Shown here in pieces: positions 9,622 through 20,899 of a stretch of 64,000 bases of DNA. Below the pieces are notes generated by a model. It ran no database searches and had not been told where the DNA came from. It was given only the letters and a program-made list of their open reading frames with translations. Source of the stretch: Synechococcus sp. KORDI-49 (GTDB lineage: Bacteria; Cyanobacteriota; Cyanobacteriia; PCC-6307; Cyanobiaceae); contig NZ_CP006270.1 of NCBI RefSeq assembly GCF_000737575.1, positions 1,305,163-1,369,162 of the forward strand. Direction: 5' to 3'. The position numbers and the translations under genes were made by a program. Within the stretch, counting starts at the first letter, position 1; each line of letters starts with the position of its first letter.

Positions 9622-10825
9622 GCCTTCCGGGATCTCCTCGGACGCCATTCTGAAACGGCTGGCACCGCAGCGGTGGCCGCTGCAGCCGCATCGCCTGCCG
9701 AATGGCACCGCCCTGGTGGGCGGTGCCATTCGGGATGCACTTCTGGGCCGGATGCGGGATCAGCCTGATCTGGATCTCGTCGTGCCCGGCGATGCTCTGA
9801 TCCGAACGCGGGAGCTGGCCAGGGAGCTCGGGGGCACCTGCGTCGTGCTGGATGCCGAACGGGACATGGCCCGGCTGGTGCTGGGGGCATGGACGATCGA
9901 TCTCGCCCGTCAGGAGGGATCAACGCTCACGGAGGACCTGCAGCGCCGCGACTACCGCATCAATGCCATGGCGCTTCCCCTGAACCCACCAGGGGACCTG
10001 CTGGATCCCACCGGTGGCTGCCGCGATCTGGAGGCGGGTCTGCTGACAGCTGTGCGGGAGCGAAATCTCATCGATGATCCGCTGCGATTGCTGCGGGGTC
10101 TGCGGTTGATGGCGGAGATCCCCCTGACCCTGGAGGACCGCACGGCCTCCTGGATTCACTGCCACCGCGGGCGACTGGCGGACGCTGCACCGGAGCGGAT
10201 CCTGGCGGAGCTGCAGCGCCTGGTCGCCGGACCCCACGCCGATGCCGCCCTCGACTGCCTGCAGAGGCTGAAACTGCTGGCTCCCTGGAGTGATGCCAGC
10301 TGCTCAGCGCCACCGGTCCCGGATCCGAAGGCGGCTGCGGAGATGACGATCGTGGAACGTCAGACCGCTCTCTCCCTGGCAAGGCTGACAGCGCTGATCG
10401 GCGATCCGGGCCTGGAGCAGCTGCGGGCCAGCCGCCTGCTGCGCCAGCGCTGCAGGAACCTGCGGCGCTGGAGCATCCACCTGAAGGACCAGAGCGATGA
10501 GCTCTCGACCCTGTCCGAGCAGAACCGCCTGCAGCTCCACCGGGACCTGGAAGCCGACCTGCCGGCCCTGATCCTGCAGCTGCCCCATCAGCTGCGCGGC
10601 CCTTGGCTCGAACGCTGGCGCGACCAGGACGATCCCCTCTTCCACCCGGCCGCTCCCCTCGACGGCACCGTGCTGCAGCAGGAGCTGGGGATCACTCCCG
10701 GCCCAGAGCTGGGACGGCTTCTCGAGCATCTGCGCCATGAACGGGCCTTCGGACGGATCACCGGGCGGACCGCCGCTCTGGAAGAAGCCAACCGCTGGCA
10801 GTCCCATCAAGGCGGTGCTTTGTGA
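9614..10825 (+). CDS. cca: CCA tRNA nucleotidyltransferase / poly(A) polymerase family
   Basis: Class II nucleotidyltransferase that adds or repairs the 3' CCA end of tRNA. Seen: GGAIRDALLG (36-45), the metal-binding Asp pair at 52 and 54 in PDLDLVV, and RRDYRINAMAL with LLDPTGG following. The C-terminal half is helical and less conserved. Length is 403 aa. Two ATGs (9614 and 9620) can start it; both lie within or beside the ycf34 start codon on the other strand. A poly(A) polymerase role cannot be excluded by sequence alone. Confidence 0.9.
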   Translation: MHMPSGISSDAILKRLAPQRWPLQPHRLPNGTALVGGAIRDALLGRMRDQPDLDLVVPGDALIRTRELARELGGTCVVLDAERDMARLVLGAWTIDLARQEGSTLTEDLQRRDYRINAMALPLNPPGDLLDPTGGCRDLEAGLLTAVRERNLIDDPLRLLRGLRLMAEIPLTLEDRTASWIHCHRGRLADAAPERILAELQRLVAGPHADAALDCLQRLKLLAPWSDASCSAPPVPDPKAAAEMTIVERQTALSLARLTALIGDPGLEQLRASRLLRQRCRNLRRWSIHLKDQSDELSTLSEQNRLQLHRDLEADLPALILQLPHQLRGPWLERWRDQDDPLFHPAAPLDGTVLQQELGITPGPELGRLLEHLRHERAFGRITGRTAALEEANRWQSHQGGAL

Positions 10826-10886
10826 TTAACTCTCTAGGTGTCAACGATGACGGTCAGACACCGAAAGATCGCACTCACCTTCCTTC

Positions 10887-11330
10887 ATGAGCATCCGCCT
10901 GTACATCGGCAACCTGCCGCAGACCTTTGAAGAGCAGGAGCTGGATGCTCTTCTCAAGAGCGTGGGGGAGGGGATCCGGTTCAAAGCAGTGCTGGATCGT
11001 GAAACGGGAAGCTGCCGCGGATTCGGCTTCGCGAACCTCGACGATCCGAAGCTCGCTGATGCTGTGATCGAACAACTCAACGGCAAGGATTTCGGTGGCA
11101 GCGCTCTTCGGGTTGAGCGTTCCGAGCGCCGGGAAAGCAATACCGGTGGCAACAGGCGTCGTAACGATTCCGGTGGAATCGGCGGCAACGGCCAGCCCCA
11201 GGTCGCCCGCAAGGCCGTGAACAAGGTGGTTCACAGCGATGCCCCCGGCGAAGCAGCTCCCGATCCCCGCTGGGCCGGTGAGCTGTCGAAGCTCAAGGAT
11301 CTGCTGGCTGATCAGAAGACCGCGGTCTGA
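10887..11330 (+). CDS. RRM-type RNA-binding protein
   Basis: One RNA recognition motif at residues 3-80, with RNP2 LYIGNL and RNP1 RGFGFANL intact, then a Gly/Asn/Arg-rich stretch and a charged tail. Cyanobacteria carry families of such Rbp proteins, often cold- or stress-responsive. The long gap-free tail ending in LKDLLADQKTAV is outside the domain. It stands alone, with a clear terminator 31 bp downstream. Confidence 0.92.
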   Translation: MSIRLYIGNLPQTFEEQELDALLKSVGEGIRFKAVLDRETGSCRGFGFANLDDPKLADAVIEQLNGKDFGGSALRVERSERRESNTGGNRRRNDSGGIGGNGQPQVARKAVNKVVHSDAPGEAAPDPRWAGELSKLKDLLADQKTAV

Positions 11331-11360
11331 TCGACAAGCAGGATCACAACAGTCTTCGCA

Positions 11361-11391
11361 GCCCCGGGGTGAATCACTCCGGGGCCTTTTT
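11361..11391 (+). terminator. Rho-independent terminator after the RRM gene
   Basis: An 11-bp stem (one G-U pair) at 11361-11371 and 11375-11385 with a 3-nt loop, followed by five T residues. It lies between the convergent RRM and crtB genes and best fits rightward transcription. Confidence 0.85.
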
Positions 11392-11404
11392 GTTGACCTT
11401 CGAT

Positions 11405-12313
11405 TCAGCGGGCCTGAGCCAGCACGAACGATCGCGGCAGATCAAGCAGTTTGCTGACCTTGCCCACGTAAGCGCGGTTGTTGAACACGTCGTAATCGAT
11501 GCGCTCGATGGCATCCAGGATGCCCCTGTAGAGCCTGAGCGACGTCCAGACGGGCCAGCGGGCATCTCTGGACAGCCAGCGCACACCTGATTCGGAACGG
11601 GCGAACCAGTCACGGGCGCGGGCCAGCTGAAAGCCCATCAGCTCGCGCCAGGCATTGTTGAGGCGTCCCGCCATCAGGTCGTCCTCGGTGTAACCGAAAC
11701 GGTCAAGGTCCTCCTGCGGCAGATAGATGCGACCCCTCCCGCGATCTTCCCCCACATCCCTGAGGATGTTGGTGAGCTGATTGGCAATGCCGAGGGCCAC
11801 TGCTGCATCGGAAGTGTCCGGGCGATCGCTCCAGGGGGCCGAGGTGTACGCCACATCAACGCCCATCACCCCCTGGGTCATCAACCCGACGGTGCCGGCG
11901 ACCCGATAGCAGTAGAGCTTGAGGTCCTCGAAGCGGGGATAGCGGGTCCAGGTGAGATCCATCCGCTGCCCCTCGATCATGTCCAGATAGGGCTGGATGT
12001 CCTGAGGAAAGCGTTCGAGGGTGTCGCACATCACGGCATCGAGATCATCCCGGATCTCCCCGTTGAACATGGCGCGGGTCCTCTCCTCCCACCGATCCAG
12101 GCGCTCAGCCAGTTCCTCCACGGGACGGGACTGGGCTTCAGGGCTGTCCATCAGCTCGTCCGTGCGGCGACACCACACGTAGATCGCCCAGATGGCGCGC
12201 CGTTTCTCCGGCGGAAGAAGCAGGGTGCCGATGTAGAAGGTCTTCGCCCACTCGGCCGTCTCCAGACGACAGGCCTCGAAGGCTGCGTCGAGGTCCGGAG
12301 CTGCGAGGGGCAT
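11405..12313 (-). CDS. crtB: Phytoene synthase
   Basis: Joins two geranylgeranyl diphosphates to make phytoene, the first committed carotenoid step. It has 302 residues. Both Asp-rich substrate/Mg2+ sites are intact: DELMD (52-56) and DVGED (186-190), the latter followed by RGRGRIYLP. The start ATG 12313 lies 3 bp after the pds stop, so pds-crtB is an operon in the usual cyanobacterial order. Confidence 0.97.
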   Translation of the reverse strand: MPLAAPDLDAAFEACRLETAEWAKTFYIGTLLLPPEKRRAIWAIYVWCRRTDELMDSPEAQSRPVEELAERLDRWEERTRAMFNGEIRDDLDAVMCDTLERFPQDIQPYLDMIEGQRMDLTWTRYPRFEDLKLYCYRVAGTVGLMTQGVMGVDVAYTSAPWSDRPDTSDAAVALGIANQLTNILRDVGEDRGRGRIYLPQEDLDRFGYTEDDLMAGRLNNAWRELMGFQLARARDWFARSESGVRWLSRDARWPVWTSLRLYRGILDAIERIDYDVFNNRAYVGKVSKLLDLPRSFVLAQAR

Positions 12314-12316
12314 GAC

Positions 12317-13744
<1,428 letters not shown>

Positions 13745-13818
13745 TCAAAGTTGAAACCAACCTTAAGAGGGCCGACGGTCCAGTCGCTTCCTAAAGTCAT
13801 GCCACCCGACGGCGCGTC

Positions 13819-14166
13819 ATGGCTGACACCCTGCTGAAGTGCACCACCCGTCACGTGCGTCTGTTCACGGCCCGGGTGGAGAACGACGATCTCGTGCCGG
13901 ATCCCGAGCAGCTCACCCTCGATCTCGATCCGGACAATGAATTCATCTGGAGCGACAGCGCCCTCACGTGCGTTCAACAGCGGTTCAAGGGGCTTGTGGA
14001 TGCCTCTGCCGGAGGAGAACTCAGCGACTACAGCCTCCGCCGCATCGGAACGGAACTGGAGGGTGAGATCCGACGGCTGCTGCAGGCAGGAGAGCTCAGC
14101 TACAACCCGGATGGACGCGTGACGAACTATTCGATGGGCCTGCCCCGCACGCCCGAACTCCTGTGA
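13819..14166 (+). CDS. ndhM: NDH-1 complex subunit M
   Basis: Cyanobacterial/plastid-specific subunit of the peripheral arm of NAD(P)H-quinone oxidoreductase. The 115-residue sequence ([20 protein letters not shown]..., with [11 protein letters not shown] and [20 protein letters not shown]) is typical of NdhM over its whole length. Its stop overlaps the GTG start of the next gene (GTGA). Confidence 0.94.
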   Translation: MADTLLKCTTRHVRLFTARVENDDLVPDPEQLTLDLDPDNEFIWSDSALTCVQQRFKGLVDASAGGELSDYSLRRIGTELEGEIRRLLQAGELSYNPDGRVTNYSMGLPRTPELL

Positions 14167-14798
14167 ACCGGTCGCGTTACGACAGGGGGCCACGGGACAG
14201 TCGCGATCCACGGGACAGCCGTTACGACCGCTATCCGCCTGGGGCTCGTGACCGAGCCGGCTACGGGCGCCCGCCCGCTCCGGGAGGCGGCCCTGGAGGC
14301 GGCGGTCCGGGTTTCAGTTTCAACACCCTCACCGCGGCTGTTCTGGCCGGGGTGCTGATCGTGGGCATCGGCATCGGCAGTGCCGTCACCAGCACCACAC
14401 AGGGAGATCAGGGCAACATCGCCAGCAGTCAGCAGCTGGACATGGCCGTGCCCGATCCGGAGTTCTGCCGTCAGTGGGGTGCGAGCGCCTTCGTGATGGA
14501 TATCGAGATGTACACGACTCTCAACCCATCCAGCAGCTTCGTCACCCAGCCGACCCTGCAGCCCGGATGCGTGATCCGTCGGGAGAACTGGTCCGTGCTG
14601 CGCAAGGAGGGAGCGATCACCTCTGACCAGGAGCGGGAGTGCAAACAACGGATGAACACGTTCGCCTACATCGGCTCGGTCAGGGACAAGCCCATCGTCC
14701 GTTGCGTCTACCAGACAGACATCAGCCAGAACCGTTTCCTCACCAAGGGTGTGGCGGATGACACGGTCGGCTTGACCCCCGAGGCGGATCAGTTCTGA
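14163..14798 (+). CDS. DUF3172 membrane-anchored protein
   Basis: 211 residues. The N-terminal 50 are rich in Arg, Asp, Gly and Pro and probably disordered; one transmembrane segment follows at about 56-77 ([20 protein letters not shown]); the rest is a conserved cyanobacterial domain (DUF3172) with three Cys. Topology suggests a cytoplasmic tail and a periplasmic or lumenal domain. Function is unknown. It is translationally coupled to ndhM through GTGA overlap and converges on the LysR gene with a 10-bp overlap. Confidence 0.82.
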   Translation: MNRSRYDRGPRDSRDPRDSRYDRYPPGARDRAGYGRPPAPGGGPGGGGPGFSFNTLTAAVLAGVLIVGIGIGSAVTSTTQGDQGNIASSQQLDMAVPDPEFCRQWGASAFVMDIEMYTTLNPSSSFVTQPTLQPGCVIRRENWSVLRKEGAITSDQERECKQRMNTFAYIGSVRDKPIVRCVYQTDISQNRFLTKGVADDTVGLTPEADQF

Positions 14799-15763
14799 AC
14801 CACCGGAACAGCAGGCTGCTTGATCTGCCTCAGCGGGCTGTCCGGACTGGCGAACACGGGCAGCACGTCCTGCCGGAAGGCCGCAGAGGCACGCGAGCAG
14901 TAGCGGGCTGGATGGCTGATCAGCTTCAACTGACGGCGCACCTGCAGATCGGCCACCACCGGACGGTGAATCGTTCCGGCGGCGAGCTCCCGCTCGATCG
15001 ACACCACAGGCACGAAGGCGGCGCCGAGACCAGCCTGAACGGCATTCTTGATCGCCTCCAGTGAATTGAGCTCCATCTCAATCCGCAGTCTCTGCACATC
15101 GAGGCCTGAGCGGGCCAGCAGCTGATCCACCATCTTTCGGGTGGTGGACTGAGCATCCAGGCACACGAACCCGAGGCGGTAGAGATCTTCCTTGGTGAGC
15201 TCCACGAGACGGGCCAGGGGGTGCTTCACCGGCAGCACCAGCGCCAGCTCGTCGCTGGCATAAGGCACAACCTGCAGCAGCTCGTTCAGTTCCGGCGGCA
15301 ACTCTCCGCCGATGATCGCCAGGTCGATCTGACCGTTGGCCACGCTCCAGCCGGTGCGGCGGGTGCTGTGGACCTGCAGCTGCACCGCCACATCGGGATA
15401 CTTCTGACGGAAAAGACCGATCATCCGCGGCATCAGATAGGTCCCCGTGGTCTGGCTGGCGCCGACGATCAGCGACCCCCCCCTGAGGTTGTGGAGGTCA
15501 TCGAGGGCGCGGCAGGCCTCATGGCACTGGCTGAGGATGCGATCGCAGTAGCTCAGCAACAGGTGACCGGCCTCGGTGAGCTGGGCCTTGCGTCCGCCCC
15601 GATCGAACAGAGACACCTCCAGCTGCTTCTCGAGGTTCTGAATCTGCAGGCTGACAGCCGGTTGCGTGACGTAAAGACTGTCCGCGGCCTTCTTGAAGCT
15701 GCCCTCGCTGACGATCGCCCGCAGGATGCGCAGCTGATCAAGCGTGAACGGCAGATCGGCCAT
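14789..15763 (-). CDS. rbcR: LysR-type regulator, RbcR/CmpR-like
   Basis: 324 residues: N-terminal winged helix-turn-helix (about 5-64, [20 protein letters not shown]... and [16 protein letters not shown]), then a LysR effector-binding domain. Cyanobacterial relatives (RbcR, CmpR, NdhR) control carbon fixation and uptake genes in response to metabolites. I start at ATG 15763 because [14 protein letters not shown] matches the family; 15 extra upstream codons have no support. It is divergent from the Z-ISO-like gene, and ndhF lies beyond that. The assignment to RbcR rather than NdhR is tentative. Confidence 0.85.
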   Translation of the reverse strand: MADLPFTLDQLRILRAIVSEGSFKKAADSLYVTQPAVSLQIQNLEKQLEVSLFDRGGRKAQLTEAGHLLLSYCDRILSQCHEACRALDDLHNLRGGSLIVGASQTTGTYLMPRMIGLFRQKYPDVAVQLQVHSTRRTGWSVANGQIDLAIIGGELPPELNELLQVVPYASDELALVLPVKHPLARLVELTKEDLYRLGFVCLDAQSTTRKMVDQLLARSGLDVQRLRIEMELNSLEAIKNAVQAGLGAAFVPVVSIERELAAGTIHRPVVADLQVRRQLKLISHPARYCSRASAAFRQDVLPVFASPDSPLRQIKQPAVPVVQN

Positions 15764-15844
15764 GGTGGCCCGATAACGGCGGTGGAACTGTAGGGGCGGC
15801 CCTGCCACCCCACAGAATCAACGCTGACCGTTCGGCCTGATCCG

Positions 15845-16573
15845 ATGACCGATCACCACAGCAGCCTGGTGATGCTGGTGCTGCTGCTGCTCTTCGCCCT
15901 GATCCACAGTGGCGGCGCTGCGCTCCGCAGCCGGGCGGAAGAGCGCATCGGAGCCCGGGCCTGGCGATTGATCTTCGCGGCCGTGAGCATTCCATCCGCC
16001 GTGGTGGTGATCGGCTGGTTCCTGGCGCATCGCTACGACGGCATCCGCCTCTGGAATCTTCAGGGGGTCCCTGGAATGGTCCCGCTGGTGTGGATCGGCA
16101 CGGCCATCAGCTTCCTGTTTCTCTACCCCGCGACGTACAACCTGCTGGAGATTCCGGCGGTGCTGAAACCGCAGGTTCGCCTCTACGCCACAGGGATCAT
16201 CCGCATCTCCCGGCACCCCCAGGCGGTGGGACAGATCCTCTGGTGCGTGACCCATGCCCTGTGGATCGGCAGCAGTTTCATGCTTGTCACCTGCGTCGGG
16301 CTGATCGGACATCATTTATTCGCCGTCTGGCACGGCGATCGCCGTCTGCGCGCCCGCTTCGGCGAAGCGTTCGAGGAGCTGAAGGCCAGCACGTCGGTGG
16401 TGCCTTTTCTGGCTGTGCTGGACGGACGCCAGCCTCTGGCCTGGAGCGAATTTCTCCGCCCCGCGCAGCTCGGCATCGTGATCGCGGTAGGCGTGTTCTG
16501 GTGGGCCCACCGCTTCATCTCCACGGCAGCGGCATCGGTGCGCAACTCAGCACTCGAGAGTCTGCTGGGCTGA
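15845..16573 (+). CDS. NnrU-family membrane protein, probable 15-cis-zeta-carotene isomerase (Z-ISO-like)
   Basis: 242 residues with about six hydrophobic segments. The conserved blocks resemble plant Z-ISO as I remember it: IHSGGAALR (20-28), HRYDGIRLWNLQGVPG, RISRHPQAVGQILWC, GLIGHHLFAVWHGDRRL. Plant Z-ISO binds heme b through two His and isomerises the 15-cis bond of zeta-carotene between Pds and Zds; His residues sit in all these blocks here. NnrU proteins in denitrifiers have another role, but no denitrification genes are present. pds and crtB are 2 kb away. ndhF starts 35 bp downstream. Confidence 0.75.
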   Translation: MTDHHSSLVMLVLLLLFALIHSGGAALRSRAEERIGARAWRLIFAAVSIPSAVVVIGWFLAHRYDGIRLWNLQGVPGMVPLVWIGTAISFLFLYPATYNLLEIPAVLKPQVRLYATGIIRISRHPQAVGQILWCVTHALWIGSSFMLVTCVGLIGHHLFAVWHGDRRLRARFGEAFEELKASTSVVPFLAVLDGRQPLAWSEFLRPAQLGIVIAVGVFWWAHRFISTAAASVRNSALESLLG

Positions 16574-16608
16574 GCTGCCTACACTCCGGTCATTCCTGCC
16601 TGGAGCGG

Positions 16609-18621
16609 ATGTCCACGGCCGCCGAACTCGCCTGGCTGATCCCTGTTCTGCCCCTGCTGGGGGCTGTGATCACCGGTCTCGGACTGATCAGTTTCAACCG
16701 CACCATCAACAGGCTGCGCAAGCCGGTGGCACTGTTGCTGATCAGCTGTGTCGGTGCAGCGGCAGTCCTCAGCTATGCCGTTCTCGCCGATCAGCTGGCC
16801 GGTGCCGCTCCGGTGGAACATCTCTTCATCTGGGCCAGCGCCGGCAGCTTCAGCCTGCCGATGGGGTACGTGGTGGATTCGCTCGGCGCCGTGATGCTGG
16901 CCCTGGTGACCACCATCGCTCTGCTGGTGATGGTCTATTCCCATGGCTACATGGCCCACGACAAGGGCTATGTCCGCTTCTTCACCTACCTGGCCCTGTT
17001 CAGCAGCTCGATGCTCGGGCTGATCATCAGCCCGAACCTGCTGGAGATCTATGTGTTCTGGGAGCTGGTGGGCATGTGTTCCTATCTGCTTGTCGGGTTC
17101 TGGTACGACCGCGACGGTGCAGCCCACGCCGCGCAGAAGGCCTTCGTGGTGAACCGGGTCGGTGACTTCGGTCTGTTGCTCGGGATCCTCGGCTTGTTCT
17201 GGGCCACCGGCAGTTTCGATTTCCAGGGCATCGCCGATGGTCTTCAACAGGGACTGGCCAACGGCAGCGTCGCCCCATGGGCTGCTCTGCTGCTCTGCCT
17301 GCTGGTGTTCATGGGGCCGATGGCCAAATCGGCGCAGTTTCCACTGCACGTCTGGCTGCCGGATGCCATGGAGGGACCCACTCCCATCTCGGCCCTGATC
17401 CATGCAGCGACGATGGTGGCAGCGGGCGTCTTCCTTGTGGCCCGACTGGAACCCCTCTACATCCAGTTCCCGAGTGTCCAGCTGGTGGTGGCAGTGGTCG
17501 GGACGATCACCTGCTTCCTGGGGGCTTCGATCGCCCTCACCCAGATGGATCTCAAGAAAGGGCTGGCCTACAGCACCGTGTCCCAGCTGGGCTACATGAT
17601 GCTGGCGATGGGATGCGGCGCCCCTGTGGCCGGCATGTTCCACCTGGTGACCCACGCCTTCTTCAAGGCGATGCTGTTCCTGGGTTCAGGCTCCGTGATC
17701 CACGCCATGGAGGACGTGGTCGGGCACGAACCGATCCTGGCGCAGGACATGCGACTGATGGGCGGACTGCGCCGCAAGATGCCGATCACGGCGATCACCT
17801 TTCTGATCGGCTGCATCGCCATCAGCGGCATCCCGCCTCTGGCGGGCTTCTGGAGCAAGGACGAGATCCTCGGTCAGGCCTTCAACAGCTACCCAGTGCT
17901 GTGGCTGGTGGGATTCCTGACCGCTGGAATGACCGCCTTCTACATGTTCCGGCTGTACTTCCTCACCTTCGAGGGGGAGTTCCGCGGGGAAGATCAGCAG
18001 TTGCAGGCTGAGCTGATGGCGGCCGCTGGTCAGTCCCTCGATACGGACCACGCTCACCATGCGGGCAGCCTGCATGAGTCCCCTTGGTCGATGACGCTGC
18101 CTCTGGCCGTGCTCGCGGTGCCCTCGGTGGTGATCGGACTGGTGGGCACTCCCTGGAACAGCCGCTTCGCCGGACTGCTCAATCCCGAGGAAGCGGCCGA
18201 GATGGCCGAACAGTTCAGCTGGGAGGAATTCCTGCCTCTGGCAGGAGCCTCCGTGGCGATCTCCGCGGCCGGCATCACGATCGCCGTGCTGGCTTACGCC
18301 CTGCACCGCATCGATCTCGGATCAGCTGTTGCAGCGCGGGTGCCCAGCCTCAATGCCTTCCTGGCCAACAAGTGGTATCTCGATGCGATCAACGAGAAGT
18401 TGTTCGTGCGAGGGAGCCGAAAACTGGCCCGTGAGGTGCTGGAAGTGGACGCCAAGGTGGTGGACGGCGTTGTGAACCTCACCGGCCTGCTCACCCTGGG
18501 CAGTGGTGAGGGACTGAAGTATCTCGAGAATGGCCGCGCTCAGTTCTATGCCCTGATCGTGTTCGCCGGAGTGATCGCCCTGGTGGTGCTTTTCGGTGTT
18601 CTCGGAGCTCCAACGGCCTGA
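16609..18621 (+). CDS. ndhF1: NAD(P)H-quinone oxidoreductase chain 5 (NdhF, NDH-1L type)
   Basis: Proton-pumping antiporter-like subunit of NDH-1. It has 670 residues and many transmembrane helices, with the family core NLLEIYVFWELVGMCSYLLV, WLPDAMEGPTPISALIHAAT and LKKGLAYSTVSQLGYMMLA. The frame is open far upstream through the previous gene, but ATG 16609 (MSTAAELAWLIPVLPLLGA) gives the normal N-terminus. The pairing with ndhD downstream is typical of the NDH-1L respiratory form. Confidence 0.95.
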   Translation: MSTAAELAWLIPVLPLLGAVITGLGLISFNRTINRLRKPVALLLISCVGAAAVLSYAVLADQLAGAAPVEHLFIWASAGSFSLPMGYVVDSLGAVMLALVTTIALLVMVYSHGYMAHDKGYVRFFTYLALFSSSMLGLIISPNLLEIYVFWELVGMCSYLLVGFWYDRDGAAHAAQKAFVVNRVGDFGLLLGILGLFWATGSFDFQGIADGLQQGLANGSVAPWAALLLCLLVFMGPMAKSAQFPLHVWLPDAMEGPTPISALIHAATMVAAGVFLVARLEPLYIQFPSVQLVVAVVGTITCFLGASIALTQMDLKKGLAYSTVSQLGYMMLAMGCGAPVAGMFHLVTHAFFKAMLFLGSGSVIHAMEDVVGHEPILAQDMRLMGGLRRKMPITAITFLIGCIAISGIPPLAGFWSKDEILGQAFNSYPVLWLVGFLTAGMTAFYMFRLYFLTFEGEFRGEDQQLQAELMAAAGQSLDTDHAHHAGSLHESPWSMTLPLAVLAVPSVVIGLVGTPWNSRFAGLLNPEEAAEMAEQFSWEEFLPLAGASVAISAAGITIAVLAYALHRIDLGSAVAARVPSLNAFLANKWYLDAINEKLFVRGSRKLAREVLEVDAKVVDGVVNLTGLLTLGSGEGLKYLENGRAQFYALIVFAGVIALVVLFGVLGAPTA

Positions 18622-18654
18622 GTCTGCGACCCGAACCGGAGCCCACTGTGTGTG

Positions 18655-18676
18655 TCATCGCCTATCGAGGTGATGA
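18655..18676. other. Hairpin between ndhF and ndhD
   Basis: An 8-bp inverted repeat (one G-T pair) at 18655-18662 and 18669-18676 with a 6-nt loop sits in the 105-bp gap between ndhF and ndhD. There is no T-run, so it may be a processing or attenuation structure, not a simple terminator. This is speculative. Confidence 0.3.
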
Positions 18677-18726
18677 CAGCACCGATGTGATTTCTACAGT
18701 CCATCCAGTGGTGGTCCTGGACGCCC

Positions 18727-20382
18727 GTGATCGAGTTTGCTGTCGCCGGGGTGGCTGACCCCGTGAATGCGACTGTCCCTTGGCTCAGCCTGTCGATTCT
18801 CTTCCCGATCGTTGGAGCCCTGCTGGTCCCGTTCATCCCTGATGCCGGAGATGGCAAGCAGGTGCGCTGGTACGCGCTGGGCATCACCCTGATCACCTTC
18901 CTGATCACGGTGGCTGCCTATCTCTACGGCTACGACCCGAGCATCAGCGGTCTGCAGCTCTCCGAACGGGTGAACTGGCTTCCGGATCTCGGACTCACCT
19001 GGGCGGTGGGCGCTGATGGCCTTTCCATGCCATTGATCCTGCTCACCAGCTTCATCACCTCGCTCGCCTGTCTGGCGGCCTGGCCGGTGACCTTCAAGCC
19101 GCGTCTGTTCTATTTCCTGCTCCTGGCCATGGATGGCGGCCAGATCGCTGTCTTCGCCGTCCAGGACATGCTGCTGTTCTTCCTGGCCTGGGAGCTGGAG
19201 CTGATTCCCGTCTATCTGCTTCTGGCCATCTGGGGCGGCAAGAAACGTCAGTACGCCGCCACCAAGTTCATCCTTTACACCGCAGGCAGCTCGCTGTTCA
19301 TCCTGCTCGCGGCTCTTGCCATGGGCTTTTTCGGCGGCGGCACTCCCAGCTTCGAATACACAGCCCTGGCAGCCAAGGAGTTCGGCACCGGTTTCCAGTT
19401 GCTCTGTTACGCCGGTCTGCTGATCGCCTTCGGCGTCAAGCTGCCGATCGTCCCCCTGCACACCTGGCTGCCGGATGCCCATGGCGAAGCCACAGCTCCG
19501 GTGCACATGCTGCTGGCCGGCATCCTGCTGAAGATGGGCGGCTACGCCCTGCTGCGCTTCAACTGCGAGCTGCTGCCGGCCGCTCACGCCCAGTTCGCAC
19601 CACTGCTGATCGTGCTCGGGGTGGTCAACATCATCTATGCGGCGCTGACCTCCTTCGCCCAGCGGAACCTGAAGCGAAAGATCGCGTACAGCTCCATCAG
19701 TCACATGGGGTTCGTGCTGATCGGCATCGGCAGTTTCAGTGCCCTCGGCACCAGCGGCGCGATGCTGCAGATGATCAGCCATGGCCTGATCGGTGCCAGC
19801 CTGTTCTTCCTGGTCGGCGCCACCTACGACCGCACCCATACGCTTCAGCTGGATGAGATGGGCGGCATCGGTCAGAAGATGCGCATCATGTTCGCCCTCT
19901 GGACCGTCTGCGCACTGGCCTCTCTGGCGCTACCCGGCATGAGCGGTTTCGTCAGCGAACTGATGGTCTTCGCGGGCTTCGCCACCGATGAGGCCTACAC
20001 CCTGCCCTTCCGCGTGGTGATCTGCGGCCTGGCGGCCGTGGGCGTGATCCTGACGCCGATCTACCTGCTGTCGATGCTGCGGGAGATCTTCTTCGGCAAG
20101 GAGAAGCAGGAACTCACCTCGCACACCAACCTGGTGGATGCAGAGCCCCGCGAGGTGTACATCATCGGCTGCCTGCTGGTGCCGATCATCGGCATCGGCC
20201 TCTACCCACGGCTGATGACCGACAGCTACCGCACCTCGATCGAAGCGCTCGTGAGCCGGGATCTCGGTGCCATGGAACGGATCAGCCAGCCATCAGCTCC
20301 GCTGATCCGCAATCAGCCCCTGGCGGTCCCGGCCATGGCGGGTGGCGAGCGGCTGCAGGCCCCTGCCCTGCCTGCTGCGTGA
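18727..20382 (+). CDS. ndhD1: NAD(P)H-quinone oxidoreductase chain 4 (NdhD1)
   Basis: Second antiporter-like, proton-pumping subunit of NDH-1, partner of ndhF just upstream. It has 551 residues and about 14 predicted membrane helices. Characteristic segments: [35 protein letters not shown] and [15 protein letters not shown]. The start is GTG 18727; no ATG is better placed. The last 35 residues are polar and Ala/Pro-rich, outside the core. Confidence 0.95.
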   Translation: MIEFAVAGVADPVNATVPWLSLSILFPIVGALLVPFIPDAGDGKQVRWYALGITLITFLITVAAYLYGYDPSISGLQLSERVNWLPDLGLTWAVGADGLSMPLILLTSFITSLACLAAWPVTFKPRLFYFLLLAMDGGQIAVFAVQDMLLFFLAWELELIPVYLLLAIWGGKKRQYAATKFILYTAGSSLFILLAALAMGFFGGGTPSFEYTALAAKEFGTGFQLLCYAGLLIAFGVKLPIVPLHTWLPDAHGEATAPVHMLLAGILLKMGGYALLRFNCELLPAAHAQFAPLLIVLGVVNIIYAALTSFAQRNLKRKIAYSSISHMGFVLIGIGSFSALGTSGAMLQMISHGLIGASLFFLVGATYDRTHTLQLDEMGGIGQKMRIMFALWTVCALASLALPGMSGFVSELMVFAGFATDEAYTLPFRVVICGLAAVGVILTPIYLLSMLREIFFGKEKQELTSHTNLVDAEPREVYIIGCLLVPIIGIGLYPRLMTDSYRTSIEALVSRDLGAMERISQPSAPLIRNQPLAVPAMAGGERLQAPALPAA

Positions 20383-20454
20383 ACAAGTGTCGAGGACTGC
20401 ACCACTGACGCCGGAAGTCCGTAAGTTCTGACCGTTCACCGCCAGACGCTCGCC

Positions 20455-20829
20455 ATGCGCCAGATCAATTTCGGCCTGATCTTCGCCTTTGGCCTGCTGA
20501 TGGTGTTCTTCACCCTGGAGAACACCGAGCCAACAACAGTCCACATCCTTCCAGGGGTGAATCACACCCTGCCTCTGGCGGGGCTCCTGCTGCTCGTGGC
20601 CGGAATCGGAGCGATCTCCGCCTGGTTCTTCGCTGCCTGGACCGGAATGCTCAACAACGTGGAGCAGTTCAGCAAGGCCAGCGAATTCGAAGCCCAGCAG
20701 GTGCGCATCCAGGAACTGGAAACCGATCTGAACCGCTACCGCTCAACAGTGGAAACACAGCTGGGTCTGCTGCCTGCCACCACCGTGAGCAGCAGCAGCC
20801 AGGACGATGAGCCCGGCGTTGCCGATTGA
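20455..20829 (+). CDS. LapA-domain (DUF1049) small membrane protein
   Basis: 124 residues with two transmembrane helices (about 5-22 and 40-62) joined by a short loop containing ENTEPTTVHILPG, then a coiled-coil-like tail (KASEFEAQQVRIQELETDLN). This is the LapA/DUF1049 architecture; in E. coli, LapA/LapB act in lipopolysaccharide assembly, but the cyanobacterial role is not known. It stands between ndhD1 and scpA. Confidence 0.8.
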   Translation: MRQINFGLIFAFGLLMVFFTLENTEPTTVHILPGVNHTLPLAGLLLLVAGIGAISAWFFAAWTGMLNNVEQFSKASEFEAQQVRIQELETDLNRYRSTVETQLGLLPATTVSSSSQDDEPGVAD

Positions 20830-20899
20830 GGCGAATCGCCGCTGCCCACTGGCCTAAGCAGCAGCTGATCGATACGGTTCAACCAGCGATCGTGATCTG

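Noticed and set aside
16090-16608. 173-codon upstream extension of ndhF
   Set aside because: It lies over the NnrU/Z-ISO-like gene in another frame and has no membrane or NdhF similarity; MSTAAELAW is the natural start.
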